Assembly (NCBI GenBank): GCA_964244495.1
Contig: CAXTIU010000005.1
Location: forward strand, 124,001 to 188,000
DNA from: RH-AL1 sp964244495
GTDB taxonomy: Bacteria; Pseudomonadota; Alphaproteobacteria; Rhizobiales; Beijerinckiaceae
Length of the DNA stretch: 64,000 nucleotides
Direction of reading: 5' to 3'
The notes beneath the pieces were generated by a model. The model ran no database searches. It saw only the letters and a program-made list of their open reading frames with translations, and had not been told where the DNA came from. Of this stretch, positions 35,544-42,817 are shown piece by piece. The translations under genes and the position numbers were made by a program. Each line of letters starts with the position of its first letter. The stretch's first letter is position 1.

Positions 35544-35571
35544 CCACCATGTGCCTGCCACCATGTGCCTG
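35544..35571. repeat. Perfect tandem duplication of 14 bp
   Basis: CCACCATGTGCCTG occurs twice without a gap (35544-35557 and 35558-35571) in the 231-base gap between the glyS start and the end of the ANTAR regulator gene. Nothing else in that gap looks like a gene. The duplication sits at the left border of the segment that separates glyS from glyQ. It could be slippage or a scar of rearrangement; the sequence does not decide. Confidence 0.7.
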
Positions 35572-35626
35572 AACCCTACGTCGCCGCCGGTCGCCTTCCC
35601 GAGGCAGCGACGGCCGTGGCGGATAT

Positions 35627-36883
35627 TTATTCCATGATCATCTGCATCGAGCGCTCGTAAAGGTCGGTCAGCTGCTCGAACTGCGCCAGCATGGTCTCGC
35701 TGAGGACGGCGATGACGGCGCGGGCGTCCTGGGTGGCGGCATGATCGAGGATGGGGCGCAGCGCTGCCCAGGCCGTGTCGGCCTCCGCGAGCAGCGTCTG
35801 GATCTCCGGCGTCGAGAGCGGGATCCTCTTCAGGTAAGTCAGTCCCTCAACGAAGGTGCGCTCGGCCTCGCCGGGTCGCGCCGCCGTCGCCGCGAAGCTC
35901 GCCACGACGGCCTCCTTGGCGATCCGCTGTGACAGCATCCGTTGGCGGCCCGACACGTTGATGACGTGGAGCGCGCCCGCGAAGCCCGCCGTCTCCAGCG
36001 TCTTCACCAGCGCCTCGGAGCGTGTCAGCAGGCGTTCCGCGAGCGCGTCGATCTCGGTGATCCGTTCACGCCTCGGCGCGGAGGTCAGGGCCGCCTTGAG
36101 CGGACCCCAAGGCGTCAGCGCGGCGTCCAGCAGGTCGCCGAAGGTCGCCTTCGATAAAGTGCGGCGGAGAATGGTGACGTTGCTGTCGATCTGCTCGAGC
36201 GACTGCCGGCACAAGGTGGCGGTCTCGGCGGGCGTGACGTCGGCGCACATCAGGGCGTAGAGCTTGACCAGACGCTGCGACAACATGCGCAGCTGGCCCG
36301 CGCGGTTGACCGCCTCGGCGTAGCGGGCGGCGTCGATCACCTGTTGGGCGATCTGCCCGATCCGCTGCTTGCTCTGCATCGCGGCGGTCCGCAGCACCCG
36401 GTAGGCCTCGTCCTCCGATATGTTGCGCACGCGCATGAGGATGCCCTTCGCGCGGTCGGTTAGCTTGCGCTCGCTGAAGCGGTGCTGGACGTCGGTGAGC
36501 TCGTCGCGCAGGAGTTGGTCGTGCCGGAAGCGCGCCTGGGCGACGTGAATGACCGAGCGCAGGCGGTGCGAACCATAGCCGTTGATGACGTAGACGTGGA
36601 TGCCGGAGCCGATCGCCCGCTCGATCTTCTCGGCGTCCGGATCGGTCGTGAACACGACGACGGGACGTGGTGAGACGTTTCGTAAGGCAGCGGTGCCTGC
36701 AAAAAGCGCATCGCCCGGATGCGTTTCGTAGCAGACGACCAGATCCGGGGAGGCTCGGACAATGGCTTCCACCATCGTCGCCACTTCGGCGACGCCGAGG
36801 ATGGTGATGCCGACGGCTTCCAGATCCGCAGGCAGCGGTCGCGCGCCCGCATCCCCGCTCGAAACGATGAAGGCGGAGGTCAT
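35627..36883 (-). CDS. NasT-like ANTAR antiterminator fused to a NarX-like nitrate-sensor region
   Basis: This 418-residue regulator begins with a receiver-like domain (1-115) in which the phospho-acceptor position appears to be Tyr52 (PDLVVCYET), so it is probably a pseudo-receiver. An ANTAR RNA-binding helix bundle follows (about 125-185: ERKLTDRAKGILMRVRNISE, EAYRVLRTAAMQ). The C-terminal 230 residues carry two copies of a P-box-like motif, RAGQLRMLSQRLVKL (194-208) and SGRQRMLSQRIAK (311-323), as in PilJ/NarX sensor domains where it binds nitrate. Sensor and antiterminator in one chain would dispense with NasS or a kinase. It is divergent from the heptad protein and narK-like genes, its probable targets. 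Confidence 0.82.
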   Translation of the reverse strand: MTSAFIVSSGDAGARPLPADLEAVGITILGVAEVATMVEAIVRASPDLVVCYETHPGDALFAGTAALRNVSPRPVVVFTTDPDAEKIERAIGSGIHVYVINGYGSHRLRSVIHVAQARFRHDQLLRDELTDVQHRFSERKLTDRAKGILMRVRNISEDEAYRVLRTAAMQSKQRIGQIAQQVIDAARYAEAVNRAGQLRMLSQRLVKLYALMCADVTPAETATLCRQSLEQIDSNVTILRRTLSKATFGDLLDAALTPWGPLKAALTSAPRRERITEIDALAERLLTRSEALVKTLETAGFAGALHVINVSGRQRMLSQRIAKEAVVASFAATAARPGEAERTFVEGLTYLKRIPLSTPEIQTLLAEADTAWAALRPILDHAATQDARAVIAVLSETMLAQFEQLTDLYERSMQMIME

Positions 36884-36965
36884 GGCTGTTCAGCGGGTTG
36901 ACGCGGCACTCTCGGCCTTCGTGCGAGCTTGAGGCAGATGTCGCTTTCCAGCGTTCGGCAATATC

Positions 36966-36981
36966 TGGCACAGATCGTGCC
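36966..36981 (+). promoter_or_regulatory. Candidate sigma-54 promoter of the heptad-repeat gene
   Basis: TGGCAC-N5-GTGCC gives GG at 36967-36968 and GC at 36979-36980 with the obligatory 10-base spacing of -24/-12 promoters. The predicted transcription start is near 36992, leaving a 120-base leader. The same bases form a dyad, GGCAC-N5-GTGCC, so a regulator-binding palindrome is an alternative reading. No clear NtrC site is visible upstream. Confidence 0.45.
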
Positions 36982-37036
36982 TGCACGTTGGCGGGCGCGC
37001 TGAAGCGCTCGACCGCCATCCCGCACCAGGGGTCAT

Positions 37037-37059
37037 GCTCACGATGTTTGTGAGCTTTT
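37037..37059 (+). terminator. Terminator-like hairpin in the leader of the heptad-repeat gene
   Basis: GCTCAC (37037-37042), a 7-base loop, and GTGAGC (37050-37055) are followed directly by TTTT. The hairpin ends 52 bases before the ATG at 37112 and lies between the candidate promoter and the gene. That is where an ANTAR-controlled attenuator would be. A second small hairpin, CCGCC-6-GGCGG (37075-37090), lies between it and the ribosome site. I could not assign the two ANTAR-recognition stem-loops with confidence. Confidence 0.5.
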
Positions 37060-37111
37060 CGTGTGCCTCCCATTCCGCCTTCGCCGGCGGGATTCTATTC
37101 CGGAGCACATC

Positions 37112-37987
37112 ATGACTGACAATGTTTCCCTCGAACAGAACCACTCACTTTTGGAAGAAAATCACGCGTTGCTGGTGAAGAACGCAGGCACGCTGCAATC
37201 GAACTCAGCTCTCATGAAGAGCAATCACGAATTGCTCGAGTCGAACCATGACACCCTGACCGGCAACAGCAGCACGCTGGCCAGCAACAAGAAGATGATG
37301 ATCGCCAACGCCGAGGCGCTGCACGACAACCATGCCACGCTCGAGTCGAACAAGGCGATGCTGAAGGACAACCACGACACGCTCGCGGCGAACTCCTCGG
37401 CCATCAAGGCGAACAGCGCGACGGTGGCCGCGAACAAGGCGGCGATCTCGTCGAACTCGGAGAAACTCGCCCACAACAGCGAGGTCATGGACAAGAACGC
37501 GTCCTTGCTCGACGCGAACAAGTCGGCGATCTCGGCCAACACCGAGGCCCTGTCCGGCAATCACGTGCTGCTCGAGGCCAACAAGACGGCCCTCACCGCC
37601 AATCGGAAGGCGATCGAAGGCAACTCGGGCCTGCTGTCGTCGAACCATCACATGGTGGAAGCCAACAAGAGCAAGCTTGCCGAGAACCACGCCCTTCTCG
37701 AAACCAACCACGAGATGATGGTGTCGAACCATTCGGTGCTCGAGTCCAACAAGCACGCGCTGGAAACCAACACGGCGAAGATCGCCACGAATTCTGACGT
37801 GCTGGCGAAGAACGCCTCCCTGATGAAGGGGAACGCCTCCACGCTGTCGGAGAACGCGGCGACGATGGCGTCAAATCATTCCCTGCTGGAGAGCAACGCC
37901 CGGCTGCTCAAGTCCAACGCCGAGATGATGCGCACCAATCACGACCTGCTCGTCGCCATCGCCGCCAAGCTCGGTGTCGCCGCATAG
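37112..37987 (+). CDS. Protein of 39 uninterrupted Asn-heptads, predicted N@d coiled coil
   Basis: I know no named family for this 291-residue protein. Residues 10-282 are 39 consecutive seven-residue units, each with Asn at position 1 and Leu, Ile, Met or Val at position 5, without a skip (for example NHSLLEE, NSALMKS, NKAAISS, NHALLET). In heptad notation the hydrophobic residue is at a and Asn at d, the N@d pattern of trimeric autotransporter stalks whose Asn rings hold anions. It has no signal peptide, membrane span, Cys, Pro, Trp, Phe or Tyr. CGGAG precedes the ATG at 37112. It sits between a nitrate-type antiterminator and a nitrate transporter, which suggests a nitrate-linked role; that is inference. 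Confidence 0.85.
   Translation: MTDNVSLEQNHSLLEENHALLVKNAGTLQSNSALMKSNHELLESNHDTLTGNSSTLASNKKMMIANAEALHDNHATLESNKAMLKDNHDTLAANSSAIKANSATVAANKAAISSNSEKLAHNSEVMDKNASLLDANKSAISANTEALSGNHVLLEANKTALTANRKAIEGNSGLLSSNHHMVEANKSKLAENHALLETNHEMMVSNHSVLESNKHALETNTAKIATNSDVLAKNASLMKGNASTLSENAATMASNHSLLESNARLLKSNAEMMRTNHDLLVAIAAKLGVAA
37139..37957 (+). repeat. 21-base coding periodicity (39 heptads)
   Basis: The segment encodes the 39 heptads of the preceding entry, so AAC/AAT codons recur every 21 bases. The units are diverged at the DNA level, with few identical neighbours, which indicates an old array kept by selection on the protein pattern rather than recent slippage. Insertions or deletions that are not multiples of 21 are absent. 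Confidence 0.9.
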
Positions 37988-38001
37988 ACCGGTCGCTTAC
38001 G

Positions 38002-38017
38002 TGGCGCGCTCGTTGCA
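38002..38017 (+). promoter_or_regulatory. Sigma-54 promoter of the nitrate/nitrite transporter gene
   Basis: TGGCGCG-N4-TTGCA matches the -24/-12 consensus at all positions but one, with GG at 38003-38004 and GC at 38015-38016 at the required spacing. The predicted transcription start is near 38029, 56 bases before the ATG at 38085. It lies just after the stop of the heptad gene, so narK can be transcribed alone or with it. This points to nitrogen-status control. Confidence 0.65.
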
Positions 38018-38084
38018 AGGCGAGCGCGTCAGCATCGAGCCCAACTGTTTCCATCCGATCCCTTCTCTCTTCCGGAGCCCACGC

Positions 38085-39449
38085 ATGGCCTCGTCGATCG
38101 ATACAATGAAAGCGACAAGCATAAACCTCTTCAGTTTCAAGACGCCGCAGATGCGGGCCTTCCATCTCGCGTGGCTCGGCTTCTTCGTGTGCTTCTTCGC
38201 CTGGTTCGCGACGGCGCCCCTGATGCCCTACATCGCGAAAGACCTGCACCTGACCAAGGCGGACATCGCCAACATCACGATCGCCGGCGTCTTCGCCACG
38301 ATCCTCGCCCGCTTCGCGATCGGCCCGATGTGCGACAAGTACGGCCCGCGCATCGCCTACACGCTGATGCTCTCGCTCGGCGCCATCCCGGTGTTCGGCA
38401 TCGCTTTCGCCTGGGACTACACCTCGTTCATGGTGTTCCGCCTGCTCATCGGCATCATCGGCGCGAGCTTCGTCATCACGCAGTTCCATACGTCCGTGAT
38501 GTTCGCTCCCAACGTGGTCGGCACCGCTAACGCGACGGTGGGTGGCTGGGGGAATGCCGGCGGTGGCGTCACGCAGTCGGTCATGCCGCTCGTGTTCGCC
38601 GGCGTGGCCGCCCTCGGCACCTCGCAGACGCTGTCCTGGCGCTATTCGATGATCGTTCCGGGCGTCCTCATGCTCATCGTCGCGGTGCTCTACTACCGCT
38701 ACACGCAGGATACCCCCGCCGGGAACTTCTCCGACATGCGTAAGGCCGGCCTGTCGACCGAGGTTGGCAAGAAGGGTGGCCTCGCGGTCATGGCCGAAGC
38801 CGGCAAGAACTACCGCGTGTGGCTGCTTGGCGCGTGCTACGGCGCGTCCTTCGGTGTGGAACTCTTCGTCCATTCCATCGCCGTGACCTATTATTTCGAC
38901 CACTTCCACCTGTCGGTCGAGAGCGCCGGCTACGCGGTCGGTGCTTTCGGCCTGCTCGCGCTCTTCGCCCGCGCGCTCGGCGGCATCTTCTCCGACAGGG
39001 TCGCCAGGACGAAAGGGCTCGATGGCCGCACGTGGCTGCTGTTCGCCCTGATGATGGGCGAGGGCATCTTCCTCATCACCTTCTCGCAGATGAACTCGGT
39101 TGGCTTGGCGATCACGGCGATGATCACGTTCGGGCTCTTCACCCACATGGCGTGCGGCTCGCTCTACGCGCTCGTGCCCTTCATCGATCGCAAGTGCCTG
39201 GGCGGCGTTTGCGGCATCATCGGCGCCGGCGGCAATATCGGCGGCGTCGCGGCGGGCTTCCTGCTGCGCGGCACTGGCAACATCCAGTTCTGCTTCGAGA
39301 TCCTCGGCATCGCCGCCGTCGTCTGTGCCTGCGGCGCGGCGATCATCCGCTTTTCCGTCAAGCACAAGCAGGACGAGCAGAAGCTTTACGACGATGCGGT
39401 GGCCCAGCGTAACGCCATGAGCGGCAGCGGCACGGCCGCCTTGGCCTAA
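38085..39449 (+). CDS. Nitrate/nitrite porter, NNP family (NarK/NrtP-like)
   Basis: This 454-residue 12-helix MFS protein has both nitrate signatures of the NNP family: GGWGNAGGGVTQ in TM5 and GIIGAGGNIGG in TM11. TM2 contains ATILARFAIGP, with the arginine expected to bind the anion, and the next loop is CDKYGPR. It imports nitrate or exchanges it for nitrite at the inner membrane. The ATG at 38085 has CGGAG seven bases upstream; an upstream in-frame extension into the heptad gene is unlikely. No nitrate reductase gene is in the window, so assimilation versus respiration cannot be told. A strong terminator follows. Confidence 0.9.
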   Translation: MASSIDTMKATSINLFSFKTPQMRAFHLAWLGFFVCFFAWFATAPLMPYIAKDLHLTKADIANITIAGVFATILARFAIGPMCDKYGPRIAYTLMLSLGAIPVFGIAFAWDYTSFMVFRLLIGIIGASFVITQFHTSVMFAPNVVGTANATVGGWGNAGGGVTQSVMPLVFAGVAALGTSQTLSWRYSMIVPGVLMLIVAVLYYRYTQDTPAGNFSDMRKAGLSTEVGKKGGLAVMAEAGKNYRVWLLGACYGASFGVELFVHSIAVTYYFDHFHLSVESAGYAVGAFGLLALFARALGGIFSDRVARTKGLDGRTWLLFALMMGEGIFLITFSQMNSVGLAITAMITFGLFTHMACGSLYALVPFIDRKCLGGVCGIIGAGGNIGGVAAGFLLRGTGNIQFCFEILGIAAVVCACGAAIIRFSVKHKQDEQKLYDDAVAQRNAMSGSGTAALA

Positions 39450-39472
39450 CAGGCTCCGTACCGACGAAAGAC

Positions 39473-39502
39473 GCCTCCCCGAAGCCCATCGGGGAGGCTT
39501 TT
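39473..39502 (+). terminator. Intrinsic terminator of the nitrate transporter gene
   Basis: GCCTCCCCG (39473-39481) pairs perfectly with CGGGGAGGC (39490-39498) around an 8-base loop, followed by TTTT (39499-39502). It begins 23 bases after the transporter stop. The end of glyQ on the other strand is 42 bases further, so it insulates the two. Confidence 0.9.
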
Positions 39503-39544
39503 CCATGCCGCGTCCTTGCCGGCGCGCACTTCGTCACGACGCGG

Positions 39545-40468
39545 TCACGCCTTGACGCCGCCCGCCTCCGTCCGCAGCCACGCCGCGCCGCACGCCTTCG
39601 CCAATTCACGCACGCGAAGGATGTAGCTCTGCCGCTCCGTCACCGAGATCACGCCCCGCGCGTCGAGCAGGTTGAAGGTGTGCGACGCCTTGATGCACTG
39701 GTCGTAGGCCGGCAGCACGATCTCCGCCCGACCGCCCGTGTCGCCGGCCGCGAGCAGCGCCCGGCACTCGCCCTCCGCGTCGGCGAAATGGCGGAACAGC
39801 ATGGCGGCGTCCGACGCCTCGAAATTGTGCCGGGAGTATTCCTGCTCGGCCTGCCGGAACACGTCGCCGTAGGTGATCCTGGCGTCGCCCTCCCGGCCGT
39901 TGAAGTTCAGGTCGTAGATGGAATCGACCCCCTGCACGTAGGTGGCGAGGCGCTCCAACCCGTAGGTCAGCTCGCCCGAGACCGGCGCGCATTCGATGCC
40001 GGCCACCTGTTGGAAGTAGGTGAACTGCGACACCTCCATGCCGTCGCACCAGCATTCCCAGCCGAGGCCCCAGGCGCCCAGCGTCGGGCTTTCCCAATCG
40101 TCCTCGACGAAGCGGACATCGTGCAGGCCGAGGTCGATGCCGATGGCCTCCAGCGAGCGCAGGTACAGGTCCTGCAGATCGAGGGGCGAGGGCTTCAGGA
40201 TCACCTGGAACTGATAGTAGTGCTGGAGGCGGTTCGGGTTCTCGCCGTAGCGCCCATCCTTCGGGCGCCGTGAGGCCTGGACGTAAGCGGCGCGCCACGG
40301 CTTCGGCCCGAGCGCCCGCAGCGTCGTGGCGGGATGGAAGGTGCCGGCGCCGACCTCCATGTCGTAGGGCTGCAGCACCACGCAGCCCTCCGCCGCCCAG
40401 AAGCGCTGCAGGGTGAGGATCAGACCCTGGAAGGAGCGGGTCGGGTCGAAGGGATCGGGTGTGTCCAT
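39545..40468 (-). CDS. glyQ: Glycine--tRNA ligase alpha subunit
   Basis: GlyQ is the catalytic half of the tetrameric glycyl-tRNA synthetase. The 307-residue protein starts SFQGLILTLQRFWAAEGCVV and contains class II motifs such as GAGTFHPATTLRALG and RPKDGRYGENPNRLQHYYQF. ERLATYVQGVDSIYD follows further on. The length is typical. Its partner glyS lies downstream on the same strand but beyond the 3.9-kb regulator/heptad/transporter segment, two genes of which run in the opposite direction. Joint transcription with glyS is therefore unlikely. Confidence 0.95.
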   Translation of the reverse strand: MDTPDPFDPTRSFQGLILTLQRFWAAEGCVVLQPYDMEVGAGTFHPATTLRALGPKPWRAAYVQASRRPKDGRYGENPNRLQHYYQFQVILKPSPLDLQDLYLRSLEAIGIDLGLHDVRFVEDDWESPTLGAWGLGWECWCDGMEVSQFTYFQQVAGIECAPVSGELTYGLERLATYVQGVDSIYDLNFNGREGDARITYGDVFRQAEQEYSRHNFEASDAAMLFRHFADAEGECRALLAAGDTGGRAEIVLPAYDQCIKASHTFNLLDARGVISVTERQSYILRVRELAKACGAAWLRTEAGGVKA

Positions 40469-40573
40469 GCCGGGATCGGGTACGGTAGGGAAGGGGCGCC
40501 GTCAAACGCGGGCGGCCGGCAAGAGGCTCCGCTCGTGCTTCGGACATGAAGAGCGACCTCACCGCTCGACGCT

Positions 40574-41302
40574 TCAACCGGATGACACCGGGATGCCGAC
40601 GGAAGACGGAACCGTCGCGAGCCGCCGCCGCCGTAGCCGCAGCAGGTGAGCAAGTCGGAGCACGGCGGCGATGTCGCAGATCGACAGGGCCGCCGCTCCG
40701 GCCAACCAGGAGGCCGCGTGCGGCAGCGAGACGAGCCGGAGTCCCACCGTCGGGTCGGCCGCGATCATCCCGCCGGCGACCCAGCCCAGCAGGGCGGCGC
40801 CGGCGACGATCAGGATCGGGAAGCGCTTCAGGATCGTGAGCATCAGCGTCGAGCCGAACACGATCAGGGGGACGGAGACGGCGATGCCGAAGACGATGAG
40901 CGGCAGGGAGTTGCGCGCGGCGGCGGCGACCGCGACGACGTTGTCGAGGGACATGACGGCGTCCGCCAGCGTTATGGTCCGGACCGCCCCCCAGATCGAC
41001 GACGAGGCGGCCACCACCTTGTCCTCGTCTTCCGAGCGCAGCAGGCGGAACGCGATCCACAGGAGGAGCAGGCCGCTGGTGAGCTTCACGTAAGGCAGGC
41101 GCAGCAACGCGACGATGAAGATCGTGAACAGGATGCGCAGTGCGACCGCCGCCAACGATCCGAGCCCGATCGCCCAGCGGCGCCGGCCGCGCTCCAGTCC
41201 CCGGCACGCGAGCGCGATGACGACGGCGTTGTCTCCCGAGAGCAGGACGTTGATCCACACGATCTGCAAGCCCTGGAGGACCAGGGCCGATAGGTTGCTC
41301 AC
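40574..41302 (-). CDS. TerC/YjbE-family integral membrane protein
   Basis: This 242-residue protein has about seven transmembrane helices. The two family hallmarks, LSGDNAVVIALA near residue 22 and MSLDNVVAVAAAA near 118, are the acidic membrane motifs thought to handle metal ions. Relatives are linked to tellurite resistance or manganese export and to membrane protein metalation. The GTG at 41302 is chosen because it opens the first conserved helix region (NLSALVLQGLQIVWINVLL); a longer start would add a polar stretch. It lies 105 bases upstream of glyQ on the same strand. Confidence 0.82.
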   Translation of the reverse strand: MSNLSALVLQGLQIVWINVLLSGDNAVVIALACRGLERGRRRWAIGLGSLAAVALRILFTIFIVALLRLPYVKLTSGLLLLWIAFRLLRSEDEDKVVAASSSIWGAVRTITLADAVMSLDNVVAVAAAARNSLPLIVFGIAVSVPLIVFGSTLMLTILKRFPILIVAGAALLGWVAGGMIAADPTVGLRLVSLPHAASWLAGAAALSICDIAAVLRLAHLLRLRRRRLATVPSSVGIPVSSG

Positions 41303-41545
41303 GCGATCCGCGTCCCCGACTGACGGCCGACCTTCTATCGCACGGCCAAGCGACGGCACCAAAGACGCGCGGCATCGGAGGTCGCGGCAACGCGACGCCG
41401 AAACTTTCCCCGCCCCGTTGGAAGCATGGGCCGCGCGAAACGCTGAGGCGAGGCATGTAAGAAATCGTTCACCGTCTCGATCCTACCCTACGGGTCGATG
41501 CGGGGGACGCCTGGCGATCTTGCCCTTCCGCGTCGGAGTCCTGTC

Positions 41546-42817
41546 GTGAAACGTTTCCCTCCTCCCCTCGTCTGCGTCTCCACCCTGATGGTCCTGTCGG
41601 GCCACGTCGCCCTCGCCCAATCGCTCGACACCTCGATCGCACCGGCCGAAGCCACGTCGGCCAAGGCCGCCGCGACGAGCAAGCCGGCGCCGAAATTCTC
41701 GCCGCAGGCCATCTCCGACCTGCTCAAGCACGACGCGGCACCGCCGGTGGCGTCGACCGCGACCCTTCCCCGCCCGCTCGACGTGCCGGTCAGCACCGCC
41801 CGCACCACGCCCGACGCCGCCATGGCGACCGCCCGCGCGCCACTGACGCCCGAGGCCATCAACGCCGTACGCTTCTCGCGCGTCAGCGAGGTGTCGCGGA
41901 CGGTCGACCCCGTCGTGCTCAAGGCCGAAATCCTGCTGGATCGCGCCCACGCGCCGCCGGGCGTCATCGACGGCCTGTCGGGCACCAACTTCACCAAGGC
42001 GATCACCACCTTCGAGACGGTGCGCGGCCTGCCGGTGGACGGCAAGCTCACCCGGCGCGTGTGGGACGAACTCGGCGGCGACACCGCCGCCCCGGTGCTC
42101 GGGCTCTACACGGTCACCCCCGCCGACGTCGTCGGTCCCTTCTATTCCGACCTGCCGGCGGACTACGCGCTGCAGGCGCAGTTGCCGGACCTCGGCTACC
42201 GCTCCGCCAACGAGATGTTCGGCGAGCGATTCCACATGGACCGGAAATTCCTCAAGGCGCTCAACCCCGGCGTCGACATGGGCGTCGCCGGCAGCCGGAT
42301 CATCGTGGCGGAGGTGGATACGATGCCGATCGCCGCGGCGGTCGCCCGCATCGACGTCGACAAGGGCAAGGGACAGGTGCTCGCCTACGACGATCGCGGC
42401 GGCCTCGTCGTCGCCTACCCCGCCACGATCGGCAGCGACGAGCTTCCCTCGCCGTCCGGCTCCTACGTCGTGCGCGGCATCGCCCCGCACCCGACCTACA
42501 CCTACGACCCCGTCAAGAACTTCCAGCAGGGCAACAACACCAAGAAGCTGATCCTGCCGCCCGGTCCCAACAATCCGGTCGGCGCCTCCTTCATCGCCCT
42601 GTCGAAGCCGACCTACGGCATCCACGGCACGCCGGACCCCTCCAAGATCGACAAGACCCGCTCGCACGGCTGCGTGCGGCTGACCAACTGGAACGCCCAG
42701 GAGCTGGCGCGTCTCGTGAAGGTCGGCGTCCCCGTCAACTTCATCGAGAAGCCGGGCGCCGAGCCGCCGGAGCCCGACCTCGCCTCCATCATCGGAGCGG
42801 AGCCAGCCGCCCGTTAG
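41546..42817 (+). CDS. Exported L,D-transpeptidase (YkuD domain)
   Basis: This 423-residue protein has a signal peptide (LVCVSTLMVLSGHVALAQS). Next come a low-complexity Ala/Pro region to about 100 and a peptidoglycan-binding-like helical repeat (FTKAITTFETVRGLPVDG, about 160-185). The C-terminal YkuD domain (about 270-410) has the catalytic signature HGTPDPSKIDKTRSHGCVRL. These enzymes make 3-3 crosslinks in murein or attach proteins to it in the periplasm. The GTG at 41546 is chosen for GGAG upstream and a complete signal peptide. It is divergent from the TerC-family gene. Confidence 0.9.
   Translation: MKRFPPPLVCVSTLMVLSGHVALAQSLDTSIAPAEATSAKAAATSKPAPKFSPQAISDLLKHDAAPPVASTATLPRPLDVPVSTARTTPDAAMATARAPLTPEAINAVRFSRVSEVSRTVDPVVLKAEILLDRAHAPPGVIDGLSGTNFTKAITTFETVRGLPVDGKLTRRVWDELGGDTAAPVLGLYTVTPADVVGPFYSDLPADYALQAQLPDLGYRSANEMFGERFHMDRKFLKALNPGVDMGVAGSRIIVAEVDTMPIAAAVARIDVDKGKGQVLAYDDRGGLVVAYPATIGSDELPSPSGSYVVRGIAPHPTYTYDPVKNFQQGNNTKKLILPPGPNNPVGASFIALSKPTYGIHGTPDPSKIDKTRSHGCVRLTNWNAQELARLVKVGVPVNFIEKPGAEPPEPDLASIIGAEPAAR

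Noticed and set aside
37139..37957. CRISPR-like or satellite array
   Set aside because: Periodicity is 21 bases, coding and diverged, with no identical repeats or spacers; it is a protein heptad pattern.
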